The notes beneath the pieces were generated by a model. It did not search any database, was not told the origin of the DNA, and worked only from the letters and a program-made list of their open reading frames with translations. The position numbers and the translations under genes were made by a program. This document shows, piece after piece, positions 8,938-19,068 of a stretch of DNA of 64,000 bases (the first letter of the stretch is position 1; every line of letters starts with the position of its first letter). The DNA lies in assembly GCA_020627785.1 (NCBI GenBank), contig JAHDGF010000001.1, forward strand, positions 254,084 to 318,083. The letters are read 5' to 3'. The stretch is from Saprospiraceae bacterium. GTDB lineage: Bacteria > Bacteroidota > Bacteroidia > Chitinophagales > Saprospiraceae.

Positions 8938-10698
8938 TTATACAGTTAAATCTATATTTAATTCTTTTAATTGTGTTTCATCTATTAATGAAGGTGAATC
9001 AATCATAACATCTCTTCCAGAATTATTTTTCGGGAAAGCGATGAAATCTCTGATTGAATCTTGACCGTTCATTACTGCACAAAGTCTATCAAAACCAAAG
9101 GCGATTCCTCCATGTGGTGGTGCTCCATATTCAAAGGCTCCCAATAAAAACCCAAATTGATATTCTGCTTCTTCCTTTGTAAAACCTAAAAGGTCAAAAT
9201 TTCTTGATTGTAAATCACGGTCATGGATTCTAATAGATCCTCCACCAATTTCTACTCCATTAATTACTAAGTCATAGGCATCAGCTCTCAATGCTTTCAT
9301 GGTTTCATGGTCACCATTTAACATTCTATCTTCATCTTCTTTCTTAGGGGCAGTGAAAGGGTGGTGCATTGCATGGAATCTTTCTGATTCTTCATCCCAC
9401 TCTAGGAGAGGGAAATCAATGACCCAAAGCGGCTTAAATCCTTTTCCTTCTGTAAGCCCCATTCTTTTTCCCATTTCAAGTCTAAGATCATTCAATCTTT
9501 TTTGTGTCTTTTCAGTTTCACCACTTAGGATAAAAACAATATCTCCATTTTCAGCCCCAAGTTTTTCTTTCCAAGAGTTAAGGACATCATCTGAATAAAA
9601 TTTTCCAATAGATGACTTTACACTTCCATCTTGATTGTACTTGATATAAACAAGCCCTTTGGCACCAATCTGTGGCCTCATCACCCACTCGGTAAGTTTT
9701 TTAAGATCCTTGTTAGAGTATTCTTCAGAAATACCTTTTGCTGTAATTCCACCTACATATTCTGCACTATCAAAAACTGCAAAGTCATGTCCTTTGGCCT
9801 CATCCATTAATTCTACAAGTTCCATGTCAAACCTTAAATCAGGCTTATCACTTCCATATCTTTTAATGGCTTCATCATAACTCATCATTGGAAAATCTGG
9901 AAGTTCAATTCCCTTCATTTCTTTGAAGAGGTATTTAGTTAAACCTTCAAAAGTTGCAAGTACTTGGTCTCTAGTAACAAAGGACATCTCACAATCAATC
10001 TGTGTAAATTCAGGTTGTCTATCTGCTCTAAGATCTTCGTCTCTAAAGCATTTTACAATCTGAAAATATCGATCCATCCCTGCCACCATCAAAATCTGTT
10101 TAAAGGTCTGAGGTGATTGGGGTAGGGCATAAAATTGACCAGGGTTCATCCGAGATGGAACAACAAAGTCTCTTGCACCTTCTGGCGTACTTTTGATAAG
10201 CACTGGTGTTTCAACTTCAATGAACTCTTGACTAGATAAATACTTTCTTGTTTCAACCGCCAGTTTACCTCTAAAAATTAGATTTTCCTGAACGGGTTTT
10301 CTCCGTATATCGAGATAACGATATTTCATTCTGATGTCTTCACCTCCATCTGATTCTTCTTCAATGGTAAAAGGTGGAACCTTTGATTCATTGAGAATTT
10401 CAAGAGATGATACTATAATCTCTATATCACCAGTAGACCTGTTAGGGTTTTTACTGGATCTTTCTTTTACGGTACCGGTAATTTTGATAACATACTCTCT
10501 TCCAAGCTTTCTAGCTTGAAGGCATAGTGCTTCATCTTCTTCTAAATTGAATACTAGCTGAGTAATTCCATATCGATCTCTAAGATCGACGAAGGTCATT
10601 CCCCCGAGGTCTCTGCTGATTTGAACCCAACCACTTAAGGTTACTGTCTGATCAACGTGAGAGATTCTCAATTCACCACAATTATGACTTCTGTACAT
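8938..10698 (-). CDS. aspS: Aspartyl-tRNA synthetase
   Basis: 586 residues, the standard bacterial AspRS length. It has an N-terminal OB-fold anticodon-binding domain (residues about 1-110, [20 protein letters not shown]), a class II catalytic core with [20 protein letters not shown] and [20 protein letters not shown], and a GAD insertion in the middle. Motif 3 near the end reads [13 protein letters not shown]. It charges tRNA-Asp with aspartate in the cytoplasm. Whether it is discriminating or also charges tRNA-Asn depends on whether gatCAB is in the genome, which is not visible here. The start ATG has a -7-like element about 20 bp upstream. Confidence 0.97.
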   Translation of the reverse strand: MYRSHNCGELRISHVDQTVTLSGWVQISRDLGGMTFVDLRDRYGITQLVFNLEEDEALCLQARKLGREYVIKITGTVKERSSKNPNRSTGDIEIIVSSLEILNESKVPPFTIEEESDGGEDIRMKYRYLDIRRKPVQENLIFRGKLAVETRKYLSSQEFIEVETPVLIKSTPEGARDFVVPSRMNPGQFYALPQSPQTFKQILMVAGMDRYFQIVKCFRDEDLRADRQPEFTQIDCEMSFVTRDQVLATFEGLTKYLFKEMKGIELPDFPMMSYDEAIKRYGSDKPDLRFDMELVELMDEAKGHDFAVFDSAEYVGGITAKGISEEYSNKDLKKLTEWVMRPQIGAKGLVYIKYNQDGSVKSSIGKFYSDDVLNSWKEKLGAENGDIVFILSGETEKTQKRLNDLRLEMGKRMGLTEGKGFKPLWVIDFPLLEWDEESERFHAMHHPFTAPKKEDEDRMLNGDHETMKALRADAYDLVINGVEIGGGSIRIHDRDLQSRNFDLLGFTKEEAEYQFGFLLGAFEYGAPPHGGIAFGFDRLCAVMNGQDSIRDFIAFPKNNSGRDVMIDSPSLIDETQLKELNIDLTV

Positions 10699-10718
10699 AC
10701 ATAGATATTTAAGACCGC

Positions 10719-10726
10719 CAAATTTA
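10719..10726 (-). promoter_or_regulatory. Possible -7 element of aspS promoter
   Basis: On the minus strand this reads TAAATTTG, an exact TAnnTTTG match 20 bp before the aspS start codon. No clear TTG at -33. Confidence 0.4.
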
Positions 10727-10783
10727 AGGATTAATAGGAAACCCTTGGCTTTAGAGCCTTACAATAAAACTATTAAATGTGAA

Positions 10784-13700
10784 TTAATTCATTAAAGTTA
10801 TGGTACCAGTATGTTTTTGTACTCGTCCAAAATCGTCTTCGACCTCCGCAAAGTATGAATATACATTGATGTCAGCCATTCTGCCTTTAAATCTTCCATC
10901 CCAGCCAAAATTTTCATCGTTAGGGAAGAAATCTAAGCCTCTGAAGACCACTTCACCCCATCTGTCATAGATTATGAACTCATTAACTCTTACGACATTT
11001 TTATTGGCGTAAACAGTTACTAGGTCATTAAATCCATCTCCATCTGGTGTAAAGATGTTAGGTACAAAGACTTTCATTTCTGGTAGAATTTCAACAGGCA
11101 ATATGCACAGTTCTTCATTTCCACAAGCATCGAAAACTACGAATTCTACATCAAACTGAATGTAATCATTGCAGTCATCTATAACTAAACTTGAATCGTA
11201 ATCGTTTTCTACTGTGTATTCTAATCTAGAGCTTTGAACAAATATGCTTTCTAGATAAGCGCTAATATTACCTTCTAGATCTTCTTCTAAGCAACTAATA
11301 GATAAGGCATCTGGACATTCAATGAAGAGCTCATTGAAATCTATAAATTCAACTTCAGAAACACAACTTGTTACATTGCCACAAGCATCTGTAGCAGTTA
11401 ATGTTAAATCGAAAATATCTCCACATACAACGGTAGATACATCACCAGCCAAAGAATGCTCTAAGGTTATAGTATTACTACAGTTATCTAGTAAAGGAGT
11501 TTCAGATATAAAGGCATCCAATTGACTTTCCGCACTTCCTGTAGAAAGATCTATGGTAATAGATTCTTGACAAATGATTTGAGGAGCTTCATTATCCTCT
11601 ATCAATATATTTTTTACACAGACTAATTCATTTTCGCAGGCATCAATAATTGAAAAGGCAACCTCAATTTGTCCGCAGCCATTTTCAATAAATTCCATAT
11701 CTAAATCATTAGAAACCACTAATTCGTTTCCTAAATAGTCAGATGCTTCTACAGAGTCAATCCAATCGTTTATGGCTGCTGTATTTCCTGCTTCACCACA
11801 AGCAAGAGAAATATCTTCTGGGCAAAGTAAAGTAGGCTCAGTGTTGAGATTACCTGAAACTGTTGCAGAACAAGTTGCAATGGGTCCGCATGAACTTGAA
11901 ACCTCAAAGTTTACTACCAATGAAATAAATCCACATTCACCTTCAATCGAAGCTGGGTCGTAGTCATTACTGACAGACAAACCTAAATCACATGGATCAA
12001 TAACATTTGCTGTAGCAATCCAATCTATAATCTCTGCTTCAAAATCTGTTACATTATCGTCTACAATTAAATTAGTAGGACATTCAATATCTATATTAGT
12101 ATCGTCGATTATATTTATTCTTGCCGTACAAGTATTAGAATTGCCACATTCATCAGTTGCGATGAATTCAACTTCCATATAACCTGACTCACCACAGACT
12201 GCATTGAAAGTAGGGTCTTGGAAGTACGTATAAGTTACGTTACCACAAGCATCTACAGCAATTCCTTGGTTGTTATTCAGCCAATCATCAACTACTTGCT
12301 GGTCAAAGCCGCAAGCTAGATTTAAATCTTCTGGACATTCAATAAATTCTGGAGCAATATTATCTTCAAAAACAATGGAAGCTTGACACACAACCGTTTG
12401 ATTACAATCATCAATTGCACTAAAGGTAACCACTGATTCTCCACATGAGAAATCTGAAGTAGTAGTCTGATCATAGTCATGGTTGACAGTTAAAGAGTTT
12501 CCATCTGCATCGAAGGCAACTACATTGTCTAACCAAGTTTGAATTCTATTTTCATTGTCAGGATCACCGCACTCTAAATCTAAATCTCCATTACAAACTA
12601 TTTCTGAAGAGTTGTTTTGACCGGCAATTATCTGAGCTGCACATGTACGCTCTACACCGCATTGATTTACTGTGGAAAATGTGACAGCAAGCGAAAGGTA
12701 ATCACAATCAATAACTAGATCTGCTGGATCAAAATTATTTGTAATTGGATAATCTACATCGTAACACGGATCATCGGTTGTTGCCAGTCCTAACCACTCA
12801 GCAATCTGAGTTAAGTGATTGGGGTCATCTAAATCTACTTGCAAGTCTGAAGGACACAATAGCTGATAAGCATTAGGATCAACGATGCTTATTTCGCCTT
12901 GGACAGTTGTAAAATTACCACAAGCATCAGTAGCTGTAAAAGTCACTATTGTAGTGCCTGATTCTCCACAATCAAAGTTTAGAGCTGAAAAGTCATGCGA
13001 CCATACTTCGAATTGACATGCATCGATTGCGGTTGCGCCGCCGATATTATTTAACCAATCATCAACTGCTGTTTGGTCTAGTCCGCAATCTAAAACCAAA
13101 GGTTCTGGATCGGTTATAATTGTAGGTGGTGTGTTATCTATTATTGTAATTGTTGCTGTGGTAGTCAATTCAACATTGCAAGCATCAACTACTGTAAAAG
13201 TTACTGTAGTAGCTCCTGTAAAACCACACTCAAATGGCACTGCCACATAATCATTGGACCAAGTTGCATTGCAGTCGTTTACTATGCTAGATCCACCATT
13301 TGTACTTAACCAAGCTGCGATTTGTCCGTCATTAAGAGCTGGATCGCATTCTAACATTAAATTTTCTGCCTCCGATTGAAGCGCAAGTGGTAGATGATTT
13401 AAAACATTTATTGGTTGAGTGCAAGTATATAATGTTCCTTGTTGATCAATCGTATAGGTTCGTAAAATTTTCAACGTGTCTTGACAAGTCGTTGGTATAT
13501 TTTGCGGAACATCCACAGCTGTCACTACAGCCTCAAAGCAATTATCTTGGATTGATAATAAATTTTGACTAACCAATGAATCTAGATCCTGATAACCATC
13601 AGAAACTAAATCTAGATATACAGGATCGATGGGTGGTATTTCACCCATGCAATCAACATTAAGTGGCGGATTAGTACATTCAAAATTAAAAGTACAACAC

Positions 13701-14332
13701 TCTTCAACGAAGATGGTCGTATCTTTAACACAGCCTAATCTGTCCGCAATGAAAATTGTATAATTTCCAGCAACAATGTCTGTGATCTCGAAATCAATAT
13801 CAAAGTTAAAAGAAGAGGTAGTGTAGGTACCGCCATTAGGATCAGCATAACTCAGAGTGAACTCTGGAGTTCCCCCAGAAATAGTCATTGTGTAGCTAGC
13901 TGAATTTTGACCTTGAAGACAATCGAATTCAAGTCCAATAATTTCTAAATCTGGCGCATTTCCAATCTGGAAGGTTTGTGTAGCAGTACAGCCAGGATTA
14001 GAAACATCAATAACGATAACAAGATAATCTCCAACACCCAAATTGTCGAAACAATTTGAAGTTTGGAAAGTAGCTCCGTTATCAATGGAATACATGTAGT
14101 TAGGATTCGTTCCTCCGGCCATTTCAATTTTGGCGGTTCCGTTATCTAAACTACAGTAGGCATCGGTCTTTATAATGTTCTCTACAGTTAAATTAGTAGG
14201 AGCATTAATGGTGGTTTCAACAATTAATTTATCCGATGGATGAGCCGTGTGTGTGTAAGTATTGGCATCAACACCCAAAGGAGAAAATATTGCAAACAGT
14301 ACCATTGCGTAAACAGTCAGGGATGGTAGCAT
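10784..14332 (-). CDS. Large T9SS type B secreted surface protein with nine HYR-like repeats
   Basis: 1182 residues. A signal peptide (residues about 1-23) leads into a SprB-like region, YCSLDNGTAKIEMAGGTNPN ... YSIDNGATFQTSNCFDNLGVG. Nine tandem domains of about 83 residues follow (roughly 315-1090). Each follows the pattern CPxDLxLxCG ... I.DWL ... D.C ... CG ... VxFxxxDxCGN..xCxAxI.I.D, with six or so conserved cysteines. The last about 90 residues (VFVPNIFTPDGDGFNDLVTV ... IYDRWGEVVF ... GTITLMN) are a gliding-motility-associated, T9SS type B sorting domain, so the protein should be exported by T9SS and displayed outside. An adhesive role is likely but unproven. It stands alone with its own promoter. 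Confidence 0.9.
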   Translation of the reverse strand: MLPSLTVYAMVLFAIFSPLGVDANTYTHTAHPSDKLIVETTINAPTNLTVENIIKTDAYCSLDNGTAKIEMAGGTNPNYMYSIDNGATFQTSNCFDNLGVGDYLVIVIDVSNPGCTATQTFQIGNAPDLEIIGLEFDCLQGQNSASYTMTISGGTPEFTLSYADPNGGTYTTSSFNFDIDFEITDIVAGNYTIFIADRLGCVKDTTIFVEECCTFNFECTNPPLNVDCMGEIPPIDPVYLDLVSDGYQDLDSLVSQNLLSIQDNCFEAVVTAVDVPQNIPTTCQDTLKILRTYTIDQQGTLYTCTQPINVLNHLPLALQSEAENLMLECDPALNDGQIAAWLSTNGGSSIVNDCNATWSNDYVAVPFECGFTGATTVTFTVVDACNVELTTTATITIIDNTPPTIITDPEPLVLDCGLDQTAVDDWLNNIGGATAIDACQFEVWSHDFSALNFDCGESGTTIVTFTATDACGNFTTVQGEISIVDPNAYQLLCPSDLQVDLDDPNHLTQIAEWLGLATTDDPCYDVDYPITNNFDPADLVIDCDYLSLAVTFSTVNQCGVERTCAAQIIAGQNNSSEIVCNGDLDLECGDPDNENRIQTWLDNVVAFDADGNSLTVNHDYDQTTTSDFSCGESVVTFSAIDDCNQTVVCQASIVFEDNIAPEFIECPEDLNLACGFDQQVVDDWLNNNQGIAVDACGNVTYTYFQDPTFNAVCGESGYMEVEFIATDECGNSNTCTARINIIDDTNIDIECPTNLIVDDNVTDFEAEIIDWIATANVIDPCDLGLSVSNDYDPASIEGECGFISLVVNFEVSSSCGPIATCSATVSGNLNTEPTLLCPEDISLACGEAGNTAAINDWIDSVEASDYLGNELVVSNDLDMEFIENGCGQIEVAFSIIDACENELVCVKNILIEDNEAPQIICQESITIDLSTGSAESQLDAFISETPLLDNCSNTITLEHSLAGDVSTVVCGDIFDLTLTATDACGNVTSCVSEVEFIDFNELFIECPDALSISCLEEDLEGNISAYLESIFVQSSRLEYTVENDYDSSLVIDDCNDYIQFDVEFVVFDACGNEELCILPVEILPEMKVFVPNIFTPDGDGFNDLVTVYANKNVVRVNEFIIYDRWGEVVFRGLDFFPNDENFGWDGRFKGRMADINVYSYFAEVEDDFGRVQKHTGTITLMN

Positions 14333-14365
14333 TGTAATTTTTCTCGTTTTTTACTAATGTAAAGA

Positions 14366-14396
14366 CAAATTAAAATGCTCTCTACCCCTACTTCAA
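14366..14396 (-). promoter_or_regulatory. Promoter of the nine-repeat surface protein gene
   Basis: Minus strand: TTG (14394-14396), 20-nt spacer, TTAATTTG (14366-14373). This is a 7/8 match to the -7 consensus at the right distance, 33 bp before the start codon. Confidence 0.45.
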
Positions 14397-14523
14397 CTTT
14401 AGATTATTTTGAATATTTAAAGAATTTATATAAATATTTTAAGATTATTTGGTTCTAGAAGCCTATTCCCATTGGATTAATGTTTGTTAAAATTGAAATG
14501 TAAAATATCTGACAAATTTCATT

Positions 14524-14560
14524 TATAAAAAATGGAGCATTGAATTCAATCAATGCTCCA
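14524..14560 (-). terminator. Terminator of the S9 peptidase gene
   Basis: 11-bp stem TGGAGCATTGA / TCAATGCTCCA around loop ATTCAA (14544-14549). On the minus strand an ATTTTTTATAAA run follows, 25 bp after the stop codon of the gene at 14585-17263. Confidence 0.85.
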
Positions 14561-14584
14561 CTTAAAAAGTAAATTTTATAGTAA

Positions 14585-17263
14585 CTATTTGACGAGTTGA
14601 ATAATCATTTTTGCACCACCCATTTCTGGAAGGTTTGCCTCAAGCTTTACAAGCTTTTTATCATCACCTGTACTGAACCACATCATTTGGCTTGAACCAT
14701 CGCCATCTAAGGATTCGACCTTGGTTCGATAGCAGTCTAATTGATCTTCACCTACAACCATTTTTCCCTTATCTTCTACATTTAGTTTATAATTTTTGAC
14801 CTTTTGTGTATTTGCATCAAAAACTCTATAAACGGTAGTGTAGCCTTTTTCAAGAGGAAGAGCTGCTAGAGTAACTCCTAAACCTGCGCCATCTGAAAAA
14901 GTTGGGGCATCTAAGTTTAGGTCGATGGGTGTATCATTTCCTTGCATACTCATGTTACCAGTAACCTTACTATCTGAAAATTCCATTTCCATATTTACTG
15001 GACCCTGAGAAACTGACCTACTCATTGGTTTTAAACCTTGCTTGGATAGGTGGCAAATATCAACAACGTTCCCCATAGGCGAAGTAGCTTTATCTGTTAC
15101 AATCCAGTGATCTCCTCCATCTTCAATGGTTCTTGTCATATCCATTGGAATCTTTTGAGCACCCATCTCAATGGTCATTTTGTAAGTATCAGCAGATGCC
15201 TTTAAAGAGTGAGTCGGCTTTGGTAACTCTGAATTTGCCATCTCTGCTGTAATTTTTTCAGGCAGTGTTACCTGATTTATATCGACGGTTGCCTCATTAA
15301 CAATGGCAGATAGCTCTTCATTTACATCTTGCTGGTATCTGCCCCCTAAGTGAGAGGCTAAGAATTTCTCAGCGACAGAAAGGAAAGCCATCATATTGTT
15401 TGGATTAGCAAATCCGTGGCCTTCATCCATAAAGTTCATATACTCTACAGGAAGACCTAGATCCCGCATGGCAACAACAATTTGGTCGGACTCAGCGGTT
15501 TTTACCCGAGGATCATTGTTTCCTTGACCAACCAAAAGTGGAGCTTTAATATTTTTTGCATGGAAGAAAGGTGATTGTCTTTTGAGTTGTTCTTTACCTT
15601 CTTCTGTTTCAGGATTCCCCATTCTTTCATGAAATACCTTTAAGAATGAAGCCCAATAGGGTGGAATGGTTTCTAGTAATGTGAATAGGTTTGAAGGCCC
15701 AACGATTGAAACTCCAGCTTTGTAGACATCCGGAGTAAAGGTCAAACCCGCCAGGGTAGCATAGCCACCATAAGAACCACCCATAATTCCTATTTTATTT
15801 TTATCTGCGATCCCTTCATTGACGAGATATTCCGCTCCTGCGGTAAGATCGTCCTGCATCAATTGACCCCATTCATTGTTTCCAGCATTTAAGAAGGCTT
15901 TACCAAATCCTGTTGAGCCTCTGAAATTTGGTTGTAACACTGCATAGCCTCTATTTGCAAGAAATTGCGCAAACGAATTATATCCCCAACTGTCTCTTGC
16001 CCAAGGACCTCCATGTGGAACAATGATGGCTGGAAGATTTTTTGCTTCTCGTCCTTTTGGTACACTTAAGTAAGCTGGAATTTCAAGACCATCTGAGGAC
16101 TTGTATCTAACCACTTGCATTTCAACTAAGTGTTCCGTTGGTAAATTTGGTCTTGGTCTATAAAGAAAATCTATTTGCTTATCTTCTCTCCTAAATAAAT
16201 AGGCAGCACCAGGATCAACATCGGAATTGACATAGACAATCCACAAAGCTTCATTTTCTGTCATGGAAGTAATGCTGATTTCAGCTCCGGGAAATTCTTC
16301 TTGAAGGATTAAGTAATCCTTTTTGAAATTTTCATCTTTCCAATAAGTCTTCTTTTTATCACCAACATAATTTGTAGAAACTAATTCATCAGTTTTGGAA
16401 GAAAAAAACGCCCCTCCAAAATCGGCGACTCCTTCTGGGTCAGATTCGATACTTGTAAATGAATTATCTTCTAAATTTAAAAGGCCAAATTCTAGAAGAT
16501 CTCTATCTCCTTGGTTAGTAGCAAAGTAGAATTTATTTTCTTCTTTCGAAGCTTTGACTGGATAACAGGTTTCAAATATGTTACATCGGTAACATTCTTG
16601 AAAAATACCTCCGACATTTTTAAAGATTAGTGTGTTTCCATCTCCATCTGAAGCACTTGCCATTTTTAATTCATCCTCCAGGTCAAAAAAGAAACCTGTA
16701 TACTGATTATCGTTTTCAATCAATAATTTTCTTTCGCCAGTTGAAATGCTTACTTCGTATAAATCATGCCAGGCCGGATCTCTATCGTTAATTCCGACAA
16801 ACATAACATCTGGTTTGGTTTTAGGCACTCCCATGATTACGGCCCTTACCCCAGGGACGTTGGTAATGTTTCTTGCCTCAGGAACCTCATCCATTTTCAT
16901 TGATTTCTTTGATGGATCTACTGCATATACTTGGTAATTTTCATCGCCATCTTGATCTTGAACATAGAGAATGTATTTACTATCTCTGCTCCAAAAGTAT
17001 CCTGGGATCGGTCTATTAGTATCCGCAGTCACAGGATAAGCAGAATCAAAAGAATCATATCTTCCTTTAACCCAGACATTTTTAATGTCATTATAAGGTT
17101 TTATAAAAGAAATAAATTTTCCATCAGGGCTTAATCTAGCTTGGGAATATTCAGTATTACCAAAAAAGATTTCACGATCAATCAAAGGTGTTTCTTGTGC
17201 TTGAATCATAAGGAATGAGAATAACGTTAAAGTTAAGGTTGAGAAAAGTTTTGACAATTTCAT
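14585..17263 (-). CDS. Secreted S9 family (prolyl oligopeptidase-type) peptidase with C-terminal DUF3108-like extension
   Basis: 892 residues. It has a signal peptide (about 1-22, cleaved near MIQAQ), then a beta-propeller with TolB/DPP-like repeats ([38 protein letters not shown]). The alpha/beta-hydrolase domain has its nucleophile in [15 protein letters not shown] (Ser about 497), acid in [13 protein letters not shown] (Asp about 582) and base in DEGHGFANP (His about 615). A typical S9 peptidase would end near residue 650. Here about 240 residues are added, whose end ([13 protein letters not shown] ... [17 protein letters not shown] ... [17 protein letters not shown]) resembles DUF3108-type periplasmic beta-proteins. 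Likely a periplasmic peptide scavenger; specificity unknown. Confidence 0.9.
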   Translation of the reverse strand: MKLSKLFSTLTLTLFSFLMIQAQETPLIDREIFFGNTEYSQARLSPDGKFISFIKPYNDIKNVWVKGRYDSFDSAYPVTADTNRPIPGYFWSRDSKYILYVQDQDGDENYQVYAVDPSKKSMKMDEVPEARNITNVPGVRAVIMGVPKTKPDVMFVGINDRDPAWHDLYEVSISTGERKLLIENDNQYTGFFFDLEDELKMASASDGDGNTLIFKNVGGIFQECYRCNIFETCYPVKASKEENKFYFATNQGDRDLLEFGLLNLEDNSFTSIESDPEGVADFGGAFFSSKTDELVSTNYVGDKKKTYWKDENFKKDYLILQEEFPGAEISITSMTENEALWIVYVNSDVDPGAAYLFRREDKQIDFLYRPRPNLPTEHLVEMQVVRYKSSDGLEIPAYLSVPKGREAKNLPAIIVPHGGPWARDSWGYNSFAQFLANRGYAVLQPNFRGSTGFGKAFLNAGNNEWGQLMQDDLTAGAEYLVNEGIADKNKIGIMGGSYGGYATLAGLTFTPDVYKAGVSIVGPSNLFTLLETIPPYWASFLKVFHERMGNPETEEGKEQLKRQSPFFHAKNIKAPLLVGQGNNDPRVKTAESDQIVVAMRDLGLPVEYMNFMDEGHGFANPNNMMAFLSVAEKFLASHLGGRYQQDVNEELSAIVNEATVDINQVTLPEKITAEMANSELPKPTHSLKASADTYKMTIEMGAQKIPMDMTRTIEDGGDHWIVTDKATSPMGNVVDICHLSKQGLKPMSRSVSQGPVNMEMEFSDSKVTGNMSMQGNDTPIDLNLDAPTFSDGAGLGVTLAALPLEKGYTTVYRVFDANTQKVKNYKLNVEDKGKMVVGEDQLDCYRTKVESLDGDGSSQMMWFSTGDDKKLVKLEANLPEMGGAKMIIQLVK

Positions 17264-17337
17264 GGTGCATTAAATTTATTCAAAGGGAATATCGGAATTT
17301 ATCAACCGTTCGGTCAATTTTCGTAGACGAATGAGTA

Positions 17338-18123
17338 TCAAACAAATACAAATGAATCTGCATCTGATTGAAATGGCAACTTTTTTCTACAATTTCTCAG
17401 GTTTTCTTTGTCTATAACTACTGTTAAGCAATCTTCAATACTAGGCTTAGTCGCACCAATAGCATTCCCCAATGGATCTAAGACTACAGATGCTCCAGTG
17501 TATTCTAGATCATTTTTATCTGTGCCTACTCGATTAACTCCAGCGCAATATGACATGTTTTCTATCGCCCTCGCACCTAATAAAGAGGACCATGCATTGA
17601 CTCTAGCTTTAGGCCAGTTGGCCACATATATCAATAAATCAAAGTTGAAGTTATTTTCATTTCTTCTTGACCAGACCGGGAATCTTAAATCATAGCAAAC
17701 CATCGGGCATATTTTCCATGACTTATATTCAATAATTATCTGTGCATTCCCTCCAGTGTAATATTTATGTTCACCTGCCATGGCAAACAAGTGTCTTTTA
17801 TCATATTGACTAATACTGCCATTAGGTTGGATAAATAAGAAGCGATTATAAATTTTTGAATCCTCTTCAATGATTACGCTTCCGCAAATGGCTGCACCAG
17901 AATTGAAAGCCATTTTTTTCATCCACTGTACCGTCAGGTCATCCATTGATTCGCATAGTTCCTTGGAATTGTTACTAAAGCCAGTAGAAAACATTTCAGG
18001 TAAGATGATGATATCAGAATTAGAAATTTCTGAAATTATCGATTCAAATTTCTTAAGATTCTCGGTCTTATTTTCCCAAACTAAATCTGCTTGAATTAAA
18101 TCTAATTGCAATTTTTTACTCAT
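17338..18123 (-). CDS. Nitrilase-superfamily amidohydrolase (omega-amidase/YafV-like)
   Basis: 261 residues, the normal size of the Nit2/YafV branch. The Glu-Lys-Cys triad is complete: E43 in PEMFSTGFS, K109 in QYDKRHLF and C143 in MVCYDLRFPVWSR. Enzymes of this branch hydrolyse alpha-ketoglutaramate or alpha-keto-gamma-methylthiobutyramate amides, as metabolite repair after glutamine transamination. That substrate is inferred from family resemblance only. The start codon directly abuts the T-run of a hairpin (18124-18160), leaving almost no leader. Nothing lies immediately downstream except 74 bp before the S9 peptidase gene. Confidence 0.9.
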   Translation of the reverse strand: MSKKLQLDLIQADLVWENKTENLKKFESIISEISNSDIIILPEMFSTGFSNNSKELCESMDDLTVQWMKKMAFNSGAAICGSVIIEEDSKIYNRFLFIQPNGSISQYDKRHLFAMAGEHKYYTGGNAQIIIEYKSWKICPMVCYDLRFPVWSRRNENNFNFDLLIYVANWPKARVNAWSSLLGARAIENMSYCAGVNRVGTDKNDLEYTGASVVLDPLGNAIGATKPSIEDCLTVVIDKENLRNCRKKLPFQSDADSFVFV

Positions 18124-18160
18124 AAAAAAGGGTAAATCGTTGAAGCAATTTACCCTTTTT
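18124..18160 (-). terminator. Hairpin with T-run abutting the nitrilase start codon
   Basis: AAAAAGGGTAAAT (18125-18137) pairs with ATTTACCCTTTTT (18148-18160). On the minus strand further G-U and G-C pairs close the loop to CTTCAA. Six Ts follow on that strand and run straight into the nitrilase ATG. It looks like the old terminator of the decayed gene at 18249-18540, and the stem is nearly symmetrical, so it may act in both directions. Confidence 0.6.
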
Positions 18161-18248
18161 AAAATATTTATTTACTATTAATTAGTAGACATCTAGCCAT
18201 AGATCCACCTTGACCACCTACTGCACTTTTTTTACCATGCGGTTCTTG

Positions 18249-18540
18249 CTATCCCTTTGGCTCCAGGAGGTTTAGGAAGCCCAGAAGCACACGTGGCACT
18301 GTTGGCCCTTTGGAACCTATTTTTTCAATATTCACATGACTATTGGCAGGGTTGGGATAAATTTTAGACGATTCATCTAATAATTCTGATGTATATATGT
18401 TCCTTTCTTGAATTGTAATCTGGAAAATCCTTGGAAAATCATGATCTCTCCATCAGAGATTTCTGTATTAACGGCTCACTAACAGTGAAATAAAGTGCAC
18501 CATTTTCATTATAAGCGCATCCCCAAAACCATCACATTTT
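18249..18540 (-). pseudogene. Frameshifted remnant of a T9SS type A cargo gene
   Basis: The 504-bp gap 18124-18627 has no intact gene but carries recognisable pieces in all three minus-strand frames. In reading order they are WGCAYNENGALYFTVSEPL, then VNTEISDGEIMIFQGFSRLQ, then ITIQERNIYTSELLDESSK continuing into IYPNPANSHVNIEK. Joined together they give the usual end of a Bacteroidota secreted protein: an FTVSEP/TQGF-type segment followed by the PNP sorting-domain start. At least two frameshifts and a stop (18249-18251) destroy it, and the rest of the sorting domain is unreadable. It is a dead gene, cut at both ends. Confidence 0.6.
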
Positions 18541-18627
18541 TTTAGCGAATAAGACATTAATGCAAGCTGCTAGTAGAATAACAGAAAACTGTTAAATGAT
18601 TGCGGACCTATTTGTTATTTTTATAAA

Positions 18628-19068
18628 GTGAAAAAGAAAATAATTATAGGACTTATTCTATTCCTGATATTAGCTCAATTCATCAGAATTGATAAAACTA
18701 ATCCAGAAGTTAACATTGATCTTGATTTAATTAATGTAGAATCGGCAGAGACTAGTATTTCTGCCTTACTCAAAGCTAATTGCTACGACTGCCATTCCAA
18801 TGAATCTAAATATCCTTGGTATACCAATGTTGCACCGGTTTCATGGTGGATCAAACGTCACATAAACAACGCTAGAGGTTCACTGAATTTTTCTGAATGG
18901 GCAAATTATTCTCCCCAGGAAAAATCTGATCATGCGGCAGAATCTGCATTAAAAGTGGAGAAAAAATGGATGCCCATATCTAGTTATAAAATTGCTCATC
19001 CAGAAGCACGGATGTCTGACGAAGAAGTAACTAAATTAAGCCAATGGTTTAAAAGTCTTCAAAAATGA
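18628..19068 (+). CDS. Membrane-anchored haem-binding domain protein
   Basis: 146 residues with a GTG start. One N-terminal membrane segment (residues about 4-20, IIIGLILFLILAQFI) is followed by a periplasmic domain with a c-type haem attachment motif CYDCH at 52-56. The motif sits in the context LLKANCYDCHSNESKYPWY, which is typical of the Haem_bd family found in Bacteroidota. The conserved WKRHINNARGSLNFSEW-like stretch and the final EEVTKLSQWFKSLQK also fit. Its stop overlaps the next start by 4 nt (ATGA), so it is translationally coupled to the CotH-family gene. A redox role is likely; the partner is unknown. Confidence 0.85.
   Translation: MKKKIIIGLILFLILAQFIRIDKTNPEVNIDLDLINVESAETSISALLKANCYDCHSNESKYPWYTNVAPVSWWIKRHINNARGSLNFSEWANYSPQEKSDHAAESALKVEKKWMPISSYKIAHPEARMSDEEVTKLSQWFKSLQK

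Noticed and set aside
10745..10775. GGCTTTAGAGCC hairpin after the nine-repeat protein gene
   Set aside because: Only four pairs around the loop and no T-run on the minus strand; too weak for a terminator.
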